A DNA stretch of 64,000 nucleotides, taken from positions 20,030,384 through 20,094,383 of the forward strand of contig NC_051448.1 in assembly GCF_001649575.2 (NCBI RefSeq), written 5' to 3'. The position numbers and the translations under genes were made by a program. Positions 57,066 to 64,000 of the stretch are shown in pieces. The DNA comes from Kryptolebias marmoratus (lineage: Eukaryota; Chordata; Actinopteri; Cyprinodontiformes; Rivulidae). The stretch's first letter is position 1. Each line of letters starts with the position of its first letter. The notes under the pieces were generated by a model that saw only the letters and a list, made by a program, of their open reading frames with translations, searched no databases and had not been told where the DNA came from.

Positions 57066-57749
57066 GCTTCCTTATTCAATATTATCACATTTTGTTGTTC
57101 TTCATTGCTTTACGGTAGAATGTTGTTTGTTCGGTGACCTGTTTACTGAGCGAGTGCTTCTAGTCTCTGTAGCGCAGACTTGTATGCGCAGGAAGAACCT
57201 CATTCTTTCCCCGACCTCTTTGCGTTGGACACATACATCCTCACATGCCATTCTCGTCCTCCATCGACCTCTGTTGTTCTTACAGGAAAGACCAGTAGGG
57301 CGAGGACAGGTGGGTCTGGGGTGGCTGTCACAGTCTCTCTGTGGGGTTATTTGCAATTTCAATACACCACCTGGTACCCGACTTCTGTGCAATAAACAAA
57401 CAAATCTAATTAGAATAAAAACAAACAAAATTTCTTATGGGTCAGTTTAATCAAGTTGGGTCGTTTTGGGTTTAAGACACCGACACAGTTTCTACTTTAA
57501 AATTTTGAGCTGATATCCTGTATTTGAAATTGTTTTAGGTGATCCTGAGTTAACCTTTTAGTTAAAGGTTTAGTCTGCTGGGTGACATCTCACAGTCATG
57601 CTCAACTTGGAGTGTAACTTAGTAACTTCTGAGCTGTCTAAAATATGTCAAATTTATAGAGTATATATCAAAATGTAGGCATTTTGGTCCTCTTTCCCCC
57701 AGTGTTTTTCTCACTGCTAAAACCAGTGATTTCCTCTGAAATCCCCTGT

Positions 57750-58305
<556 letters not shown>

Positions 58306-58720
58306 GCCTAAGTCTTGGCTAATTTATAATTTATGCTAAAAAAGTCACATTGTACTGTCTCTTTTTTTCTTTAAAGCTGAAAGTTTTGGTCTGTTTAACC
58401 TGTCATACCTCCTGTATAAAACACTGTAAAAACCCAGTGGATTCTGCATTTTAACCTTTCAAAGGTTCTTCATTGCAACCTTCAGGTTTTGTACAGCCAC
58501 TGTTCTTTTGAGGTTTATTTTCTGCTCTTTGTTTCTGCCTGCCTGTCTTTCGTGGAGTGCTGCTGGGGAGTGAGAGAGGCAGGTGTGTGGTTATTAAGGC
58601 AGCTATAACAATTCTTTTAATTTTGTTGCTCTTTGCTCTTCTTATGCAGTTTATACAGATTTTGTCAGATTCTTACAAAAAAACGTCCCAAATTACTACT
58701 GGGCTTCAGAGAAGAAAGTT

Positions 58721-59527
58721 GATGCATTTTAAAATGCAACAACGCTTCAGCTGGTCTTCGGAAATATTCTAGTTGCCCTTTCTTCTGCAGAATTACAACC
58801 AGAATCAGCTCTACCACAGAACAGTGCGCTTCAAATCAGTTTATGGAAACATTAATTATTATTTTTAGGACATTTCAAAAGGCTTTTTCTACTGACCATC
58901 ACAAAATTAGGACTGTGGGCTACAACAGCACATCACTGTCTTGTTCAAACCCAGCATACTCTCACTGCTGGAAATGTTCATTCGGTCCAGGGTCTGCTCT
59001 CTAATCTGTTCATTATTTATGTGTCATCGTTCAGTCTGCCCAGTCGAGGCCTGAGCAGCAGTCTGTCCGTTTCACAGTGTTCACCTGATGAAAGAAATGT
59101 CAGGAAGACGGGGATCCTGTCAGGAATATGACTGGGATGGACGAGGCCTGGGGTTTACTCTCTCAGACGGTATCAGTGCTCAGACCCTAAAATCCCTGCT
59201 GACTGGATGTCTGGTAGAGAGGGTGCAGACAGTCGACACTAATCCGGTCACACACACACGCACACATAGGCTTGGGCTCTGCACCACACAGCAAGTTGTT
59301 TGACAAACAGGCATTTCATCATCTGACGTTAGGGGTTGATATGCAACAATGTCAGCTATTGATTTAATATCTTTGTTGAGTGTGAGTACAGGATTAAACT
59401 GGAAACCTGAAACCTTTAATGAAATAAACCATAAAATCGTTGCTCTGAACTGGATTAACAGCACCCAGATTAAATCATCCAGATATCGACCTACAGGAAA
59501 TGTTCGTTTGAATTTACTATGGTTTTA
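58721..59527. other. Intergenic sequence, nothing recognised
   Basis: Only short frames. A short (CA)n tract lies near 59249-59266. Confidence 0.45.
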
Positions 59528-60190
59528 AAGGGGTAGTCTGGCCCTCCTGAAGTGAGGTTCCGTGGAAGGGTTCTGAGCAGTTATCATCCTACATGTTACA
59601 GATAGCTCCTTTAAAAAACCTCAGTGTGGAGAAACGGAGTTCAAGGGCTCGTCCACGCAGAAACTGCTTCTTTTTATTTATTGTGCCTGAAAATGTCCTC
59701 TTAAACATGAGACAGTTTCTAAAAACATCTTCATCCACACAGAAACGGAAAACAACCCAAAACGCTGCAGTGACGTATGCCAGGTTGGGTATGTGGCGCT
59801 GTAATGCTCCCACAAAAAACACACCAGGAAAAGGAAACAAGGAGCATGAACACAAAGCTTGCACGCTGTGTACACACTGCAAACACAAGAAGAAGAGGAC
59901 ACCCTGGGGCCATGGGTGGATTAAAGGTAGCGTTTTCAAAAGATTGCGTTTTGCCTATCTGCACAAAAACACACTCTGGAACTTGTTTTCAAAAAATACC
60001 ATTTTGGGGCTACTAAAATGTTGTTTCCATGTGGACACAAGACTGAAACAAAAAAACCCCTGTGTATTCCCAAAACATCATTCCGGTGTGGATGGTCTGC
60101 AGGTCTGACCGGACTGACAAGCTAACAGCTAGTCTGAGTGGGGCTGAGACCAAACTGGATCGCTGCTGTTTTAAAACAACTACAATCTCC
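59528..60190 (+). repeat. Dispersed repeat family A, interrupted copy
   Basis: The left half opens AAAGGGGTAGTCTGGCC and ends GTGTGGAGAAACGGAGTTC. The right half resumes GTCTGACCGGACTGACAAGC, TAACAGCTAGTCTGAGTGGG and GCTGAGACCAAACTGGATCG. In the uninterrupted copy at 13040 these halves are adjacent. Confidence 0.7.
59650..60097. mobile_element. MITE-like insert within family A
   Basis: The ends CTCGTCCACGCAGAAACTG and, on the other strand, ACCATCCACACCGGAAT are imperfect inverted repeats. Inner GTTTCCATGTGGACAC echoes them. About 450 bp. The 171-codon frame crossing it has no recognisable domain. Confidence 0.55.
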
Positions 60191-60894
60191 GATTTTTCAT
60201 GTTGGTTGATGTAAACACTATTTTATAGACTTCACACTATCAGTTTTGCAATATACGGTTATTTACACAGAACTCCGTGGTCATAAACAAGCGCAAACAG
60301 TAGCAGCAGCAGCTGGCTGGAGCACATTTGTAGCGGTGGATCAAATCCAGCAGGGATTTTATAATAGTCCCACTGAATTGTAACTGTGTAATACAAAAGT
60401 GATGACAGTGTAAAGGTTTAAAAAACTACCTTCACGTGAATTGCCATGAAATATTGACGACTGGAGTTGTTTTTGATGGCAGTAATTCACTTTGGCCTTC
60501 TCTGTGTTCGAAACAACCCAGGGGCACTTCCAGGATGTTTTCAAAAAGATGGCCAGATGGAGACCACTGTTACTCTTAGGGCGGCACACACAAACCAAAC
60601 GCCATAATGGAATTTCAAAACTTTCATTATGGTGTTGTCATATAAAGGCTATTAGAACAAAATGCTACAGTACAGAAGTTAGGGACTTTGTTTTTTTTGT
60701 TTTTTTTACAGTTGCTATAACTGATATAACAATGTAGTCACTACTCAACTCACTGAAGCTTGTCCTCTCCTCTCTGAAATTCACATTCATAACTGAAAAC
60801 AGCATTCCTTCAAAGAAGGCATATCCACCACTAACACACAGTAAATGTAAATATAATACTGGACTCCCAGAAGGTGAAGCCAGAGGGGGAACAT

Positions 60895-61560
60895 CGCCCC
60901 CCTAGGCTGATCCCAGTACAAGGTTTAAGTAAATGGACTGTACTTTAATAGCTCCTCTCTCAAAACACTTTACAACCCGATCTGTGCCCTCATTTACCCA
61001 TCCACACACATTCAGGGCACTTCATGGCCAGGCCTCCAAACACATACTGGACCTTTTGGAGCATCAGCAGCACATATAACCCTCCAGGACTCTGAGGTCT
61101 TCAAACCAAATGCTGTTGGTGGTACCTCAAACCCGTTTCAAGACTCATGGAGATCAGGCTTTTCAGGCGGTGGCTCTGAGGCTTTGGGACGCTCTCCTGC
61201 TGTCCCTAAGCTGCACGGACTCAACAGAGTCTTTCAAGAAACATCTAAGGACATTTTTATCCAGACAGGCCTTTACCTAATTTGTTTGCTGCATTTATTT
61301 AGTTTTTTCTCTGTGAGGCACTTTGTGATGTTCGTCTGTGAGAGGTGCTATAGGAATAAAATTTACTTACAAAGCTAATCTGGATAAATCACTCCATAGA
61401 GTCGAATCAGAGCTTTAGATCACATTCATACACCGATGGGGCACATCGGAAGCAATGAGGGGTTCAGTGTCTTGCTCAGGGACACTTCAACTTGTGGCAC
61501 ACTGGTGGAATCGAACCTCTAACTCTATCATTGGGGGGCAACTGCTCTGCCCCCCTTATA
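60895..61560 (-). mobile_element. SINE-like element E, antisense, split by a LINE fragment
   Basis: 60895-61035 and 61425-61560 together match element E in reverse (CAAAACACTTTACAACCC, CACCGATGGGGCACATCGGA, TCAGTGTCTTGCTCAGGGAC, GGTGGAATCGAACCTC). The middle is unrelated LINE sequence. Confidence 0.65.
61060..61380 (+). mobile_element. LINE 3' fragment nested in element E
   Basis: It encodes in broken frame a VPQTRFKTHGDQAF-like stretch, then LRLWDALLLSL and ESFKKHLRTFLSRQAF. It ends with CACTTTGTGATGTTCGTCTG and TGCTATAGGAATAAAATTTA. This is the C-terminal and 3' end of an L2/CR1-like LINE. Confidence 0.7.
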
Positions 61561-61934
61561 AACCATCATTATTTTAAAAAAATGCACCTCAAATAATGTT
61601 TTCCAGGCATTGAATCTTGTTGATTATCCTAATTCTTACTTTACTGCTGTATGTTCAAACGTTGATTGTTTTCTAACAGCTGTTATTAGTTATTCCATGC
61701 TTAAGAGAAAGCTTGCGTAACACCATGAATGTGTGGAGGAGAGTAAGCGGGACTTAAAGACGCACGTTAGTGCTCAGACTCTGGTTCCATAAACACAACA
61801 TGGCAGCTCCCCCTAAAACCAGGTCCTGCTGGTGTCAAATCCCACCAACGGGGACATTTGGTCTAGTATTATAATATATGTTGATGAGATCAACCCTTGC
61901 CTCGCATGCCTAAGTTTTAAATAAACCCCTCACA

Positions 61935-62165
61935 AGATCTTTTAGAACTTTCAGCTACTGCCACATCCAGTTTGAGCCCAATATTTATAAAATTCATTAA
62001 CCTGAAGCTATTTTTTTTACTGGCTGATGTCGATTAGCTGTGGGGGCCATCTTGAATCAGATTGACTCCAAAAGTTAATCACTTGTAGACGTGCATCCAC
62101 TGATATCAGAAAGTTTTATCTTAATCAATCTCATGGTTCTTGAGTTATTTTCCTAAAAGACAGAA
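61935..62165 (+). repeat. Dispersed repeat family C
   Basis: It carries CAGCTACTGCCACATCCAGT, GGCTGATGTCGATTAGCTGT, GGGGGCCATCTTGAATCAGA and TTGACTCCAAAAGTTAATCA. It aligns to 41860-42245. Confidence 0.6.
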
Positions 62166-62584
62166 TATGCATACAGGACTGTCTAATTCGGTGTGGGGTG
62201 GAAGTAGGGGGTATTGCGTGGGTCGTTGCCCTCCCCGGCCCTCTCATGGTTACACCCCTGGACAAGCTGTTAAACTCCAAACTGAGGTTGACCAAAGAGC
62301 TGTCTACAACGGGGAAAATATTAAAGCCACTCACTGCAGTGTCATGAAAAACCAAAATCAAATCTGCACAATATTTTTCTCATACTAGTGGTTAATGTGT
62401 CCTTAACTTAAATATTTGCAAGCAAGCATTGTGAACAGGCTGCCAGCTACCACGTGTGGTAGTTTACCTGCAGAAAGAGCAAAATTCACTGAAAGTTAGT
62501 CAACAACAGAAGAGTTGTGCAGGATGGAGAAGTTCCGATGCGTTTTGATGCGTTGGTACCTTTTTATGCTCAGATTTGTTGAGT

Positions 62585-62665
62585 CACGCTCAGTGGTTAG
62601 AGCTGTTGCCTCACAGTCCAGGGTGTCTCCTGAATACAGTCACCAGCTCCCTGGAACACAGAAAA
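62585..62665 (+). mobile_element. Short 5' fragment of a SINE-like element
   Basis: CGCTCAGTGGTTAGAGCTGT and TGCCTCACAGTCCAGGGTGT resemble the heads of elements D and E, followed by an A-run. Confidence 0.45.
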
Positions 62666-63309
62666 AAAAAGCAGGTAAACTAAGGAAGTTTTGCCAAAGC
62701 TGCACGAGTCTAAATACAGAGGTCAGTGTTTATTAGCCCTGCACCGCCCTGCTTGATCCTCCATAATTACTCCTCACAGTCGTCTTACTCGTTCTTTCTT
62801 TTCTTTCACGTTCTTTTCTTTCTCATATTTGTACCTGAACGTCCAACTTGGTTTTCAGCGGGTTCAGCCAAGTGCTCCGTTTACGCTGAGTGCATACCTG
62901 CATTTCAGGAGTAAGTTTTTTTTTTTTTTTCAAACTGCCCCTGTCGATATAGATCAGGATAATCTTTTAATGTTCGTAGTGAATTCCTCTAATCGTTCTT
63001 GCCCACAGAACACCACTTTAAAATGGCAGAAACGTTCCTTTAATGGAGCATTAGTGAGAGGTCATGCCTGAGTGACCTCACACAGGCGAACGTTATTTTC
63101 CTTTTAAACAAGAATATTTGGTATTCTGCAAAAACCAAACAGATAAATCTAATTTGTTGTTGTGTCTGTTTGTGGACAGAAGCCATGTTGGATGTTCATG
63201 TGACTGAAACAGGCTTCAGACGGACAGACAGGAAACAGACAGACAGAGAGGAAGAGGAGGAGGAGGAGGAGGAGGATGCTCTGGTAACCCCTCACCTACA
63301 TCATCATCT

Positions 63310-63900
63310 CTTTTGTGCACGGCGCGCCGCAGGCCCGCGTCCCCGCGTCCCCGCGCTCTGCCCAGCTGTCACCTCCGGCATTGGTCCGCCGAGCAGACAC
63401 ACGTAGGCGAGGATCCGACCAGCCCCCTTCCTCCTCCCGCTCACTGAGGAGCCGGCGAGCGGCGGGACGGCCACGGCAGCGACNNNNNNNNNNNNNNNNN
63501 NNNNNNNNNNNNNNNNNNNNNNNNNNNNNNNNNNNNNNNNNNNNNNNNNNNNNNNNNNNNNNNNNNNNNNNNNNNNNNNNNNNNNNNNNNNNNNNNNNNN
63601 NNNNNNNNNNNNNNNNNNNNNNNNNNNNNNNNNNNNNNNNNNNNNNGGGTGGGGGTGGGGGTGGGGGGGTTCTCCTGCTCCGTCTGCGGAGCCGGGTGGA
63701 GATCAGCGAGGGAGGCGGATAAACCGCCGCTTTCTGACCGTTATTTTTCTGAAAGTGCGGCGCTAACACCGACAATAAGCTGTCGATGATCACACTTTCC
63801 TGTGGATTTATTTAAATCCCCGAGCTTAATTCCAGCCCGAGTCGTCGTGTGCGCCGAGCAGAAGCCCGCCAACAGCTATGAGGGGTTTTAGTTTATATTC
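63310..63900. promoter_or_regulatory. CpG-rich block around an assembly gap, candidate promoter
   Basis: GC and CpG content jumps sharply compared with the preceding 20 kb (for example GCACGGCGCGCCGCAGGCC at 63318-63336). The sequence right of the gap is G-rich and then unique. Fish promoters often look like this. No exon could be assigned, and the gene, if any, probably runs off the right edge. Confidence 0.4.
63484..63646. other. Assembly gap (163 N)
   Basis: Run of N inside the CpG-rich block; the right flank is a GGGTG-type G-rich repeat that may have blocked sequencing. Confidence 0.99.
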
Positions 63901-64000
63901 GTGGACAAATATGAGCGACATTGCAATCATCTATGGCGGCACGAGATGGCCTTGTTTATCCCACTTTTTGTTGTTATATTTTAATAAGGTTGTGTACTCC

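Noticed and set aside
57127..57450. 107-codon frame after the Tc1 remnant
   Set aside because: No recognisable domain; looks like repeat-derived sequence, though its source was not identified.
59593..60108. 171-codon open frame
   Set aside because: It spans a MITE inserted in repeat family A; no domain and no splice or promoter support.
63296..63793. Open frames across the second gap
   Set aside because: Mostly N and GC-rich low-complexity sequence.

Overview
This is a 64 kb piece of a teleost fish nuclear genome, probably a percomorph. The evidence is split vertebrate genes with GT-AG introns, whose spliced products match stathmin-4, an IL-17A/F cytokine, MCM3 and the membrane progestin receptor PAQR8. 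These sit in a background of fish-type LINE, SINE, Tc1 and hAT-like debris and microsatellites. There are two assembly gaps (10112-10212 and 63484-63646). No prokaryotic features, CRISPR arrays, tRNA genes or rRNA genes were seen.

Layout, left to right. (1) 1-3.8 kb: the last two coding exons of a stathmin-4 type gene (+), whose final intron holds a decayed LINE. (2) 5.75-9.97 kb: a complete four-exon IL-17A/F cytokine gene (-), 154 aa, with introns enlarged by repeats and a strong 3'UTR hairpin. (3) 10-20.5 kb: a gene desert with a TAGC-rich minisatellite, a hAT-like element with recognisable 8 bp target duplications, and a 127 bp tandem repeat carrying nuclear-receptor half sites. (4) 20.57-30.31 kb: the complete 17-exon mcm3 gene (-), 814 aa, with an E2F/CCAAT promoter. 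(5) 33.4-37.35 kb: paqr8 (+), a non-coding first exon and one coding exon of 354 aa. (6) 37.4-44.3 kb: repeats, including a restriction-like endonuclease LINE remnant and a compound tetranucleotide array. (7) 44.3-52.4 kb: an unnamed small transmembrane protein gene (+) whose membrane-proximal CxxC-basic motif resembles the LAT/PAG/NTAL/LIME lymphoid adaptors. (8) 52.4-63.3 kb: repeats with nested insertions. (9) 63.3-63.9 kb: a CpG-rich block around a gap, possibly the promoter of a gene beyond the window.

The il17a/f - mcm3 - paqr8 order and orientation match human 6p12 (IL17F-MCM3-PAQR8), so this is an ancient syntenic block. The stathmin neighbour does not match that human location. The genes have unrelated jobs: microtubule dynamics, mucosal immunity, replication licensing and non-genomic steroid signalling. 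They share ancestry of position, not a pathway. Several dispersed repeat families occur in multiple copies, and comparing interrupted with uninterrupted copies gives the order of insertion. All splice sites were read by eye; exon phases were checked by summing lengths.
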